Of a stretch of 44,407 nt of DNA, positions 8,231 through 16,282 are shown in pieces. The translations under genes were made by a program, and so were the position numbers. Each line of letters begins with the position of its first letter. Within the stretch, counting starts at the first letter, position 1. The notes beneath the pieces are model-generated. The model saw only the letters and a program-made list of their open reading frames with translations. It did no database searches and was not told the DNA's origin. This DNA is from an uncultured bacterium (GTDB lineage Bacteria; Bacillota; Clostridia; Lachnospirales; Lachnospiraceae): the NCBI GenBank assembly GCA_947175015.1, contig CAMWLE010000018.1, forward strand, positions 1 through 44,407, read 5' to 3'.

Positions 8231-8948
8231 GATGATGAAAGTACGGCTATCCACGTATCTGTGGGCAATACTTGGGATATTTGTAAGTCTGTTGGCATTG
8301 GGAATTATGTTCCTGTTTCTGGGAAGGGATGTTCCTGAGGAAGGGGAGTTATTTACAAGCTGGAATGGATTATTTGCGCTGATGACAGCCATAGGTTTCG
8401 CTTGTTTTGGGGTTTTTTCGGCGGTTGTGGCAGCAAGAGTGATAGTGGAAGAATATTGTGGAAAAAATGCAGTGGTTTTACTTACCTATCCAATCAGGCG
8501 AAAGTTAAGTCTCAGGGTAAAGTGTCTGCTTCTTATCAGCATTACCACTTTGAGTACATTTATCAGCAATGTGTTGGTCATGGGAGGGATGTATATTACA
8601 TCAGAAATTTTTGCAATAGAACCGGAGCTGACAGTGGCATCTTTACATAAAGCATCAATTGGTGAAGCAGGTTGGTATATCGTAGTTCTCATATTGTTAT
8701 CCAGCTTTTTTGCGGGTGTTTTATCTTCCGCAGTAGGGGTTATTTCTGCTGTGGCAGGGTGGAAAAAGCGTTCAGTCATGGCGACTATAATATGCTCATT
8801 CATCATGATATGCTTTGTTCCCAATCTGATAGCAAGTTCACCCAACCATTTCCTTTTGGTGTTGTTCCTGGTCAGTGTGTTATTGAGTATGGCAGCTTAT
8901 ATAGCATATCAAATGCTTGCAAAAGGATTGGAAAAAATGGAGGTGTAA
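8211..8948 (+). CDS. ABC-2 type permease of the efflux cassette
   Basis: A roughly 245-residue integral membrane protein with about six hydrophobic segments, including WAILGIFVSLLALGIMFLF, FACFGVFSAVVAARVIV and LLVLFLVSVLLSMAAYIAY. This matches the membrane subunit expected beside a BcrA-type ATPase. ATG 8211 is preferred over ATG 8205 because AGGAGG at 8198-8203 would be only one base from the latter. The gene overlaps the ATPase gene by 20 bases and lies just before the MFS gene. Confidence 0.85.
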   Translation: MNLYQVEMMKVRLSTYLWAILGIFVSLLALGIMFLFLGRDVPEEGELFTSWNGLFALMTAIGFACFGVFSAVVAARVIVEEYCGKNAVVLLTYPIRRKLSLRVKCLLLISITTLSTFISNVLVMGGMYITSEIFAIEPELTVASLHKASIGEAGWYIVVLILLSSFFAGVLSSAVGVISAVAGWKKRSVMATIICSFIMICFVPNLIASSPNHFLLVLFLVSVLLSMAAYIAYQMLAKGLEKMEV

Positions 8949-8951
8949 GGG

Positions 8952-10190
8952 ATGAAGCAAAGATTGTTTACCGGAAATTTTGCGCTGGTGGTGATAGGGC
9001 AGATTATTTCGTTGTTTGGAAATGCTGCAATTCGATTTGCGTTGCCGCTGTATCTATTGAACGATACGGGGTCTTCCGCAGTTTATGGCATGGTGACAGC
9101 CTGTGCGTTTCTTCCGGCAATTTTATTGTCGCCCATTGGGGGGATTGTGGCTGACAGGGTGAATAAAAGGAATATTATGGTGGTATTGGATTTTTCCACG
9201 GCGGCAGTGCTTGTGCTGTTTTCTTTGCTGATGGGTAGGGGAAATCTGGTTCTTCTGATAACGGTTGCACTAATGCTATTGTATGGAATTGCAGGTGCAT
9301 ACCAGCCTTCTGTGCAGGCGAGTATTCCGGCATTGGTAAGTCCGGAGCATTACATGGAGGCAAACTCTATCATTAATACCATAAGTTCATTTTCATCCTT
9401 ATTGGGGCCCGTCCTTGGGGGGATTGTATACAGCAAATATGGGTTAGAACCTGTGTTGTGGGGTTGTATCGTGTGTTTTCTGATGTCTGCGGTTATGGAA
9501 CTGTTTATTACCATACCCTTTGTAAAGCAGGATTCCGGTGTCGGTGTATGGAAAACCATAGAAAAGGATTTCGCGGAAAGTATCCGTTTTATTCGGATAG
9601 AAAAGCCTGTACTTGGAAAAGGGTTGGTGGTGATCTGCGGCGTTAATTTGTTCCTGGCTTCTATGATCGTTGTGGGGCTGCCGTATATGGTGACGGAGGT
9701 ATTGTCCTTAGAGGCAATGCTGGCGAATCGGTTGTACGGTTTTGCGGAAGGGGCATTGGCGGCAGGAGGACTGATCGGGGGTATTGGTGCAGGTATCTTT
9801 GCGAAGAAGCTGGTGATACAAAAGGCGGGAAATCTGATAATAGCCTGTGCAGGATGTGTGTTTCCCATGGGGGTGGTATTGATGGCTTCCGGGTCAGGGA
9901 TGGTTGGTTATGTGGTTATGACCATATGTTGTTTTATGATTATGGTATTTTCGACAATTTTCACGGTGCAGACCATGTCTTTCGTTCAGGCGGAAACGCC
10001 TCAGAACCTGATCGGAAAGGTAATAGCGGTCATTCTCACCGTTTCCATGTGCGCACAACCTTTGGGAAATGCTCTTTATGGTATACTGTTTCAAATCTGC
10101 AGGGGGTATGAGTTTGGCGTGATTTTATTTGCGGGTGTTATCTCTTTGGGGATTGCTGTAAGGGCAAGGAATATTTTTCATAAAATTTAA
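8952..10190 (+). CDS. MFS efflux transporter
   Basis: A 412-residue transporter of the MFS_3/DHA group, with about twelve hydrophobic segments. The loop GGIVADRVNKRNIMV between helices 2 and 3 is the conserved major-facilitator motif A. Members export drugs, siderophores or macrolides in exchange for protons. The gene starts three bases after the permease stop behind GGAGG, so it belongs to the TetR-ABC operon. Having a second, proton-driven exporter in the same unit suggests resistance to one compound by two mechanisms, or export of a self-made compound; no biosynthetic gene is nearby. Confidence 0.9.
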   Translation: MKQRLFTGNFALVVIGQIISLFGNAAIRFALPLYLLNDTGSSAVYGMVTACAFLPAILLSPIGGIVADRVNKRNIMVVLDFSTAAVLVLFSLLMGRGNLVLLITVALMLLYGIAGAYQPSVQASIPALVSPEHYMEANSIINTISSFSSLLGPVLGGIVYSKYGLEPVLWGCIVCFLMSAVMELFITIPFVKQDSGVGVWKTIEKDFAESIRFIRIEKPVLGKGLVVICGVNLFLASMIVVGLPYMVTEVLSLEAMLANRLYGFAEGALAAGGLIGGIGAGIFAKKLVIQKAGNLIIACAGCVFPMGVVLMASGSGMVGYVVMTICCFMIMVFSTIFTVQTMSFVQAETPQNLIGKVIAVILTVSMCAQPLGNALYGILFQICRGYEFGVILFAGVISLGIAVRARNIFHKI

Positions 10191-10222
10191 AGTTTCACCT
10201 GGGCTGTATTTTGGAGTGTATG

Positions 10223-10271
10223 GGACGGGTAGATTTTCGTTTATAAATGAAAATCTACCCGTCCTGTTTTT
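10223..10271 (+). terminator. Intrinsic terminator of the efflux operon
   Basis: GGACGGGTAGATTTTC (10223-10238) pairs perfectly with GAAAATCTACCCGTCC (10249-10264) around a ten-base loop. TGTTTTT follows. It closes the transcript just ahead of MITE copy 3. Confidence 0.93.
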
Positions 10272-10316
10272 GGATGAAAACGCATAGGAAGTTGCTGTTT
10301 ACTACGTGATTAGTGA

Positions 10317-10467
10317 CAACGAGGGTTACTTTTCACACCTACGCCACCGCGAGGCGTTTTCACGCGTTTTATGCGTGAAAAACCCGAGACAGTCGTGCGC
10401 GAAATCGCTGCATTTGCGATTTCTGTGCATCAGTTACTGGTCACGGAGTGAACAGTAACCAACGAGG
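10317..10467 (+). repeat. MITE-like element, copy 3, with 8-bp target duplication
   Basis: The longest copy, 10325-10459 (135 bp), is bounded by the perfect direct repeat CAACGAGG at 10317-10324 and 10460-10467. Left end GTTACTTTTCAC and right end GTGAACAGTAAC are inverted repeats with one mismatch. A third version of that end sequence (GTTACTGGTCAC, 10433-10444) lies just inside and folds with the right end. Internal hairpins are GAAATCGC/GCGATTTC and TTTTCACGC/GCGTGAAAA; the latter is in the segment missing from copy 2. No coding capacity, so movement needs a transposase in trans. Confidence 0.93.
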
Positions 10468-10499
10468 AATACTAAGGCTTGTAAAATGGACAGCAGTGA

Positions 10500-10528
10500 T
10501 TGAAAATAGAAGGAGTTTATGGCATAAT
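10500..10528 (+). promoter_or_regulatory. Sigma-A-type promoter of the OmpR-type system
   Basis: TTGAAA (10500-10505) and CATAAT (10523-10528) are separated by 17 bases. The predicted start lies about 110 bases upstream of the response regulator gene. MITE copy 3 ends 40 bases upstream of the -35 box and may have displaced older control sites. Confidence 0.7.
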
Positions 10529-10641
10529 GTTGAGACGAAAGTGGTTGTTTTTGAAAAGGTTGTTATTGAAAAATGGTAAGGTTAAAAAATGGGAAGCTGT
10601 GAATCGTATTGTGATGTGAATATGGCAGGGAGGTGGATTTC

Positions 10642-11295
10642 TTGGCAGATATCTTGATTGTGGAAGATGACGAAGCGATTGCCGAGTTGATTCGTATGAA
10701 TCTGTGTGCGGAGCATTATCACTGTGTCTGTGCCCATGACGGCATGGAGGGCGCTGATTGGATTGGAAGGGAAAGATTTGATTTGATCTTGCTTGATATT
10801 ATGCTGCCGAAATTGGATGGCTATGAGCTGTTAGAATATATCAAGCCCAGTGGGATTCCGGTTATTTTTCTGACTGCCAAAGGGGCGGTGGAGGATCGTA
10901 TCAGAGGCTTGAAGGCAGGCGCGGATGATTATCTTGTGAAGCCATTTCAGGTGGGAGAGCTGTTGGCCAGGGTGGAAGCTGTATTGCGGAGAATGGGATC
11001 AAACGGGAGGCAATTGGAATTGGGAGATGTGACCATTGATCCGGAGTCCAGGCAGGTGACCAGGGGTGGATGTCCGGTTACGCTTACCGCGAAGGAGTTT
11101 GATCTGCTGGTGGAATTGGTGCAGAATAAAAATGTGGCTTTGTATCGGGAACAATTGTACGAAAAGGTGTGGAGGGAACCTTTCCTGGGAGAGACAAGAA
11201 CACTGGACTCTCATATACAACGGCTGCGCAAGAAATTGGGGTGGGAAGAGCGGATCAAAACCATATTCCGCATAGGTTACAGGCTGGAGGGATAG
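10642..11295 (+). CDS. OmpR/PhoB-family response regulator
   Basis: A 218-residue two-component response regulator. The receiver domain (1-115) has the acidic pair E8/D9, phospho-acceptor D52 in LILLDIMLP, the T in IFLTAK, and the K in DDYLVKPF. The C-terminal winged helix (about 125-218) includes LTAKEFDLLVELVQNKN, TLDSHIQRLRKKLG and the wing IFRIGYRLEG. TTG 10642 is chosen because GGGAGG (10628-10633) sits eight bases upstream; GTG 10633 would overlap that site. One base separates its stop from the kinase start. The signal and target genes are unknown. Confidence 0.93.
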   Translation: MADILIVEDDEAIAELIRMNLCAEHYHCVCAHDGMEGADWIGRERFDLILLDIMLPKLDGYELLEYIKPSGIPVIFLTAKGAVEDRIRGLKAGADDYLVKPFQVGELLARVEAVLRRMGSNGRQLELGDVTIDPESRQVTRGGCPVTLTAKEFDLLVELVQNKNVALYREQLYEKVWREPFLGETRTLDSHIQRLRKKLGWEERIKTIFRIGYRLEG

Positions 11296-11296
11296 G

Positions 11297-13135
11297 ATGC
11301 GGCTCTTTACTAAAATATTTTTCATAGGAATGTTGTTATTTGGATTGGCATTTTCTGTCTCAGGCTATTTTCTTCTTCATTATTCGCTGGAAAGTAGTAT
11401 GGCAAGGGAAGTGGATTTTGCTCTGAAACAGTACCAATATGATAAGTTCACTGTTCAGTCGGCGATGTTGACATATTCGGACATTACCATTGTGTTCAGT
11501 ATTGAGGATAGTTTTCTTCCGGGAGAAAAGCAGGTGTATACCATCAAGCCAATAGTTCCTTTTACGGGGAATTTCTCAGATTCGCAAGGGGCTGTTGAGG
11601 GGCAGGAAAACTTCGGAGAACAGTGGTATCTGGAAGAGAAGGATGCTGTAGAAAACGGTGACGGCGCAGAAGACCGAAGTTATACAAGCTATTATTTTAT
11701 GGAACAACAGACGCCCTATCAGGGGCAGACATTTCCGGAAGGGCAGTTTGATTTTGAAGCCGGAATCACGCATCATGGGTGGTCGGACAGTCTGCTGCAG
11801 AGTCTTGCGGAAGAGATAAGCAGTCCTGTGGCATTCTTCTCGGAGGATAAGACGCCGATATATTCGGAAATAGAGGAAGTGGATAGGGCGTTTTTGGAGG
11901 GCTTGTCGGAAGACGCACATGTGTATCAGTTCAGGGATACACCCGGCGGCGGTTCTGTTCTGGTGGGGAGTCTGCTGGTCTGTACGGAGATATCTTCTGC
12001 CGGAAATCCAGATGAGATAATGGGCGAAACAACAGATAGTACGGAAGTGGCTGCATGGGACACGGCAGAGAGCGCAGAGTATAGGGAATGGGATGGTATA
12101 GGCGCTGTGACAGAAGAGCGGTTGATTTACTTTGTCACGGAATGGGATATCAGTAAAACCATGAAACAGCAGGATACTATGCAGCAATATTTTATGCGTT
12201 GTTATGTGGCGGCAATGGCGGCAGGCATGGTGTTGCTGAGTGTTTTGTCAGCATTTTTGACAGGGCCGTTAAAGAGAATGTCCAAGGCGGCACGTCGGAT
12301 GGCAGAGGGAGATTATCGGGAAAGGTTTGCCAGGGCTGGAAAGGATGAAATCGGGGCCCTGGCAGTGAGTTTTAACCAAATGGCTGACGCTGTGGAAGAG
12401 AAGATTGGGGAGTTGTCCAAGGCGGCCAGGGAGAAGGAGGATTTTGTGGCAAATTTTGCCCATGAATTAAAGACACCGCTTACATCAATTATCGGCTATG
12501 CAGACACAATGTATCAAAAAGAGCTTCCCAGGGAAGAGATACGCAAGGCCTCCTGGCATATTTGGAATGAAGGAATGCGATTGGAGGCGCTGTCTTTGAA
12601 ATTAATGGATTTGACCATATTGGGCAGGCAGGAGTTTCCTTTGCAGGAAATGTGGGCGGAGGCGTTATTGCAGGATGCTGTGGAGGGGCTTACACCTCTT
12701 TTGGAGGAAAAGAAAATAGAACTTCGGCTGCAGGCGGACGGCGCTTTTGTTCGGGCGGATTATGATCTGTTGAAGACGCTGTTAATCAATCTTGTGGATA
12801 ATGCAGTCAAAGCAGGCAGCAGCCGGATAGAAATAGCAGGGAAAAGGAAGGAAGAAAAGTATTGGATCTGTGTGGGAGATAATGGATGTGGTATGGAGGA
12901 GGAAGAGCTTTCCCGGATAACAGAGGCTTTCTATATGGTGGACAAAGCCCGTTCCAGGAAACAGCATGGCGCCGGGCTGGGATTGGCTCTGGCGGACAGG
13001 ATTGCGAGAATACATGGGGGTGAGCTTACGTTTGAGAGCAGGGAGGGGGAAGGGACAAAGGTAAGTTTTTCTTTGGTGTGTGAGAAGGACGTAGAGGGTT
13101 CATTAGAGAAGGATGGAGAGAATAGATTTGAGTAG
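11297..13135 (+). CDS. Sensor histidine kinase (HAMP, HisKA, HATPase)
   Basis: A 612-residue membrane kinase. TM1 is at about 5-28 and TM2 at about 303-322, bracketing a 270-residue acidic extracellular domain with no recognised fold. HAMP follows (about 322-374), then the H-box FAHELKTPLTSI with phospho-acceptor H389. The ATPase domain has the N-box LVDNAVKAG, G1 DNGCGM and G2 HGAGLGLAL. It should phosphorylate the upstream OmpR-type regulator. The 3' end overlaps the following gene by 23 bases, which suggests the next protein belongs to the same signalling unit. Confidence 0.93.
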   Translation: MRLFTKIFFIGMLLFGLAFSVSGYFLLHYSLESSMAREVDFALKQYQYDKFTVQSAMLTYSDITIVFSIEDSFLPGEKQVYTIKPIVPFTGNFSDSQGAVEGQENFGEQWYLEEKDAVENGDGAEDRSYTSYYFMEQQTPYQGQTFPEGQFDFEAGITHHGWSDSLLQSLAEEISSPVAFFSEDKTPIYSEIEEVDRAFLEGLSEDAHVYQFRDTPGGGSVLVGSLLVCTEISSAGNPDEIMGETTDSTEVAAWDTAESAEYREWDGIGAVTEERLIYFVTEWDISKTMKQQDTMQQYFMRCYVAAMAAGMVLLSVLSAFLTGPLKRMSKAARRMAEGDYRERFARAGKDEIGALAVSFNQMADAVEEKIGELSKAAREKEDFVANFAHELKTPLTSIIGYADTMYQKELPREEIRKASWHIWNEGMRLEALSLKLMDLTILGRQEFPLQEMWAEALLQDAVEGLTPLLEEKKIELRLQADGAFVRADYDLLKTLLINLVDNAVKAGSSRIEIAGKRKEEKYWICVGDNGCGMEEEELSRITEAFYMVDKARSRKQHGAGLGLALADRIARIHGGELTFESREGEGTKVSFSLVCEKDVEGSLEKDGENRFE

Positions 13136-13991
13136 TTGGGAAAGATGGAAGCTGTGGAGCATGGAAAGGAAGGAGCATAAATTTACCAATTTGCTGGGGA
13201 TTCTGTCTGCGTTGGGGATTGCTTTTGGAGGGCTGTATGGCGTGCAAAGCCGACTGGCACAGGAGGAGGTGAACCTGCTGCAGGGAGGCGGGGCAGTGAA
13301 AATACTTGTTCAGGATGGCGATGTGGAAGTACTTGTGTCGGAGAAAGCGGAGAGGGTAATGTTATCAGAGGCAGAGCTGGTGCGGGTAGTTGAAAATCTG
13401 CGGAGCAATGGGGAGGTTTATCCTCATGAACCCTGGCAGGGCCAGTTGTCCATGGCACAGGCTATAGAATATGGCAAGGGATGGATGGAGGATTTTTGCA
13501 TGCCCTATTTTGGTGTGTCTGCGGAAGGAATGCAGGAATATAAAGCAAATTGTTATCTTTGGTCGCCCCGGGAGGGCGGAATGGAAGGAGAGGATAGAAA
13601 CGAGTTATACAGTTATTGGACGGTGGCGCTGGAGGGCAAGGGGGTGGAGGCAGAACTGCTTCTTCATGGGGAAAGCGGGCAGGTATTGGAGGCATCGGTA
13701 AGCTTCCTGCTTTCGTCCGAATCCGGGATAGTGGAACGTCCGGGCACGTTTTTACAGGATTATGCGAATTCTTTTGGCTTTGCAGAAAGCAATACTTCGT
13801 CCGAAGGTGAGAATGGGGTGCCGAAAAATAATATTCGGACCGCATATCAAAGCATTGGAAGCGAAGGCATATATGCCGCTATGACGGCAAATCTGATTAT
13901 GACCAGTAAAATAGATGCGGATGGCAGTTCTTCAAGTGATAAGGAAGTATTTCATCTGCAATTATATTTGGACATTGTGAATCTTGACTGA
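13113..13991 (+). CDS. Membrane-anchored hypothetical protein coupled to the kinase
   Basis: A 292-residue protein not recognised by family. It has one N-terminal membrane segment (LLGILSALGIAFGGLYGV, about 28-46) and an extracytoplasmic body. The body alternates helices and strands and is rich in acidic residues and tryptophan (WMEDFCMPYFGV, NCYLWSPREGG, LYSYWTVALEGKG). The topology recalls accessory proteins such as YycH/YycI that restrain kinases, but no sequence match is claimed. The start at 13113 overlaps the kinase gene; ATG 13161 is an alternative. Co-translation implies a function in signal sensing by the same two-component system. Confidence 0.7.
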   Translation: MERIDLSSWERWKLWSMERKEHKFTNLLGILSALGIAFGGLYGVQSRLAQEEVNLLQGGGAVKILVQDGDVEVLVSEKAERVMLSEAELVRVVENLRSNGEVYPHEPWQGQLSMAQAIEYGKGWMEDFCMPYFGVSAEGMQEYKANCYLWSPREGGMEGEDRNELYSYWTVALEGKGVEAELLLHGESGQVLEASVSFLLSSESGIVERPGTFLQDYANSFGFAESNTSSEGENGVPKNNIRTAYQSIGSEGIYAAMTANLIMTSKIDADGSSSSDKEVFHLQLYLDIVNLD

Positions 13992-14024
13992 ATTCCCGAC
14001 GATATCTGCAACTACAGAAATTTC

Positions 14025-14066
14025 TCTCAAATTTCCATTGAGAACAGGACCTAAATACAGTATAAT
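14025..14066 (+). promoter_or_regulatory. Promoter of the LytTR system with overlapping inverted repeat
   Basis: TTGAGA (14038-14043) and TATAAT (14061-14066) are 17 bases apart, an excellent sigma-A-type promoter. The predicted start is about 28 bases before the ATG. TCTCAA (14025-14030) and TTGAGA form an inverted repeat with a seven-base spacer, so the -35 box is half of a possible operator. Confidence 0.8.
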
Positions 14067-14099
14067 ATGCCATGGAATACAGTTTATGGAGAGAAATAA

Positions 14100-14810
14100 A
14101 TGATACACATAGCGATTTGTGATGATGAAAGAGAGTTTGTTGCATATTTAGACGGATTATTAAATCAATACGCTGCCGAAACGGGAGAGGAAATCAAGGT
14201 AACCGCTTATTATGATGGTATGGAACTTATGGAAAAGTATGATACTACGATTGATTTGATTTTTCTTGATATTCAGATGCGGATGGTAAATGGTCTGCGG
14301 GCAGCAGAGCGTGTTCGTCAGATAGATGAAAAGGTCAGCATTATCTTTCTGACTACACTTACTCAATACGGTTTGGAGGGATATAAGTATCAAGCGGTCA
14401 ATTATATCATTAAGCCCATAAAATATGTACGGCTGAAAGCAGAAATGGATCATTGGTTAAAAAAGCATCAAAAAGGCGATAGTCCAGCCATGGTGATTGC
14501 GAATGATACAGGGAAATACAAAGTGTTCCTGAAATCGCTGCGGTTTGTGGAAACCTATAACCGCAATCTGCTTCTGCATACAGAACAGGAAAAAATTGTC
14601 TGCTATAAGAGGATGAAAGAGATGGAGCAGCAATTGACAGGACAAGGTTTCGTGCGCTGCCACAGCAGTTATCTTGTGAATCTGGCCTATGTAAAAGGAG
14701 TAAAAAAACTGGAAATCACATTAATCACCGGGGAGCATCTTCCCATCAGCCAGCCAAAACGAAAAGTATTTATGGAACAATTGACAGAGTATTGGGGGGA
14801 TATGTTGTGA
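14100..14810 (+). CDS. LytTR-family response regulator (AgrA-like)
   Basis: A 236-residue regulator. The receiver domain has D8/D9 in ICDDE, phospho-acceptor D57 in IFLDIQM, and the K of IIKPI. The C-terminal LytTR domain (about 130-235) contains RFVETYNRNLLLHT, FVRCHSSYLVNLAYVKG and the closing LPISQPKRKVF, typical of AgrA/VirR/ComE. Such proteins control peptide signalling, bacteriocin or virulence genes by binding pairs of direct repeats. It is co-translated with the downstream GHKL kinase. No AgrB or AgrD-like gene is visible nearby, so the activating signal is not evident. Confidence 0.92.
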   Translation: MIHIAICDDEREFVAYLDGLLNQYAAETGEEIKVTAYYDGMELMEKYDTTIDLIFLDIQMRMVNGLRAAERVRQIDEKVSIIFLTTLTQYGLEGYKYQAVNYIIKPIKYVRLKAEMDHWLKKHQKGDSPAMVIANDTGKYKVFLKSLRFVETYNRNLLLHTEQEKIVCYKRMKEMEQQLTGQGFVRCHSSYLVNLAYVKGVKKLEITLITGEHLPISQPKRKVFMEQLTEYWGDML

Positions 14811-16096
14811 TTCGATTTCTTGATATTGTCTCTTTTTTATTAGAATGGGGTTATGTATTTGTTTTCTTTTGGATATTACATACTTTTTTGGCGCTGCGGA
14901 AACATTGGATTATACGAATACTGGCGTTTGTTGCCTGCAGTATGTTAGCTACTGTGATTGTCTATTCCAACGACCTGGCCAATCTTCTGGGCGCATTGGT
15001 TGGTTTCGGTGTTTATATTGCCATATTTCACTGCGGAAACTGGATTGAAAAACTGTCTGCTGTACTTGTGTTTTATCCAGCACTGATTGCAGTGAACTAT
15101 TTGATGTTGGATATTGGAAGTGAAATATTTTTTACATCTGCCGGTCTGCCCTGGGGAGAGAGTGTGGAATGGAATCAGGAATTATTGCTGGCCAGCACTG
15201 CGATTCATACAGTTTCCCTGCTGTTGCGGCTGCTGTTTTGGCTGGGGACTTTTCTGGGGTTGAAAAAATATCTGCTGAACATCATATCCAGCCTGATTGC
15301 AAAAATGTGGCTGATCATAGATATTTTAATGGTCGCTCCGTGTATTGCTGTTTTTACAATTATTTTGTTTCTTCCGGAAGAGCCTGTGATTGTATATCCT
15401 ATTTGCGGGGCTTCCATTTTCTCCAGTTTTGGATGTATTTATTTGGCGGCTTATATCTGTAATTCGGTACAGACAGCGTATCGTGCGCAGGGATTGGAAA
15501 TGAGGCAGGCGTATCTGAACGAAAAAGTGCATGAAGAGGAGCGTGTGCGCGGTATCTACCATGATATGAAAAATCATCTGCTGCTATTGCAGGCACAGGC
15601 TGAAAATGGGCAGGAGGTTCAACAGTCTATTCAAAAGCTGCAGAGCCAAATTCAGGAATACGAAAATTATCATCACACAGGGAATCCATTTTTGGATATT
15701 ATCATCCGGGATAAAGCTAAGATAGCGCAGGAAATGGAGATAGATTTCAATACCATTATTTCCTTTGAAGACAGTGCTTTTATAGAGCTGTTAGATATCA
15801 GCACAATTTTCGGCAATGCCCTTGACAATGCCATTGAAGCCAGCGAGAAGCTGCCTAAAAATCAACGGCTGATAACGGTGAAGGCCAGTCGTGTCCGGGA
15901 AATGCTGGTGATTGTTGTAGAGAATAACACATTATATGACTGCGCCGAAACAAGAGGTACTACGAAAAAGGATACATTCATACATGGCTTTGGACTTCCC
16001 AATATGAAATCCACAGTTGAAAAATATGGGGGACAATGCAGCACAAAAGCAGCGGATGGAATGTTTACTTTGAAAATTATGATTCCAATTCCCTGA
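14807..16096 (+). CDS. GHKL-type sensor kinase (AgrC-like)
   Basis: A 429-residue kinase with six hydrophobic segments in the first 215 residues, a coiled linker (QGLEMRQAYLNEKVHEEERV), an atypical H-box YHDMKNH (H252) and a GHKL ATPase domain with NALDNAIEA and HGFGLPNMKS. This is the AgrC/ComD/CitA-like layout. GTG 14807 is chosen because GGGGGG lies seven bases upstream and the GTGA overlaps the stop of the regulator. It should phosphorylate the upstream LytTR regulator. The unpaired state (no peptide gene) suggests it senses a peptide made elsewhere or another cue. Confidence 0.9.
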   Translation: MIRFLDIVSFLLEWGYVFVFFWILHTFLALRKHWIIRILAFVACSMLATVIVYSNDLANLLGALVGFGVYIAIFHCGNWIEKLSAVLVFYPALIAVNYLMLDIGSEIFFTSAGLPWGESVEWNQELLLASTAIHTVSLLLRLLFWLGTFLGLKKYLLNIISSLIAKMWLIIDILMVAPCIAVFTIILFLPEEPVIVYPICGASIFSSFGCIYLAAYICNSVQTAYRAQGLEMRQAYLNEKVHEEERVRGIYHDMKNHLLLLQAQAENGQEVQQSIQKLQSQIQEYENYHHTGNPFLDIIIRDKAKIAQEMEIDFNTIISFEDSAFIELLDISTIFGNALDNAIEASEKLPKNQRLITVKASRVREMLVIVVENNTLYDCAETRGTTKKDTFIHGFGLPNMKSTVEKYGGQCSTKAADGMFTLKIMIPIP

Positions 16097-16229
16097 TATC
16101 ATATGTGGTTTCCGGGGGTGCTGTCTGAATAATTACATAGATTTTACAACTTAGGCACAAGTCGAACACAGGCATTTGACATTTTTCTGATACCATATTC
16201 AAGAAATAGAATCAAATATAGTAAAAGGG

Positions 16230-16258
16230 TGCTGTCCTATTTGTGGATAGTGACAGCA
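16230..16258 (+). promoter_or_regulatory. Hairpin just before the lipoprotein ribosome binding site
   Basis: TGCTGTC-CTAT (16230-16240) pairs with ATAG-t-GACAGCA (16247-16258), giving 11 base pairs with one bulge and a six-base loop TTGTGG. It ends eight bases before AGGAGG (16267-16272). It could stabilise the 5' end or modulate initiation. No T-run follows, so it is not a terminator. A TTGACA (16176-16181) lies upstream but lacks a well-spaced -10 box. Confidence 0.5.
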
Positions 16259-16282
16259 TCGGTACCAGGAGGTAGCAGGAAA

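Noticed and set aside
14100..16096. A complete agr quorum-sensing locus
   Set aside because: Only the kinase and regulator are present. No AgrB-like peptidase or short AgrD-like peptide frame was found between 13992 and 16283.
16176..16212. TTGACA considered as the promoter of the large lipoprotein
   Set aside because: The nearest -10-like TAGAAT is 25 bases away, outside the workable spacing.
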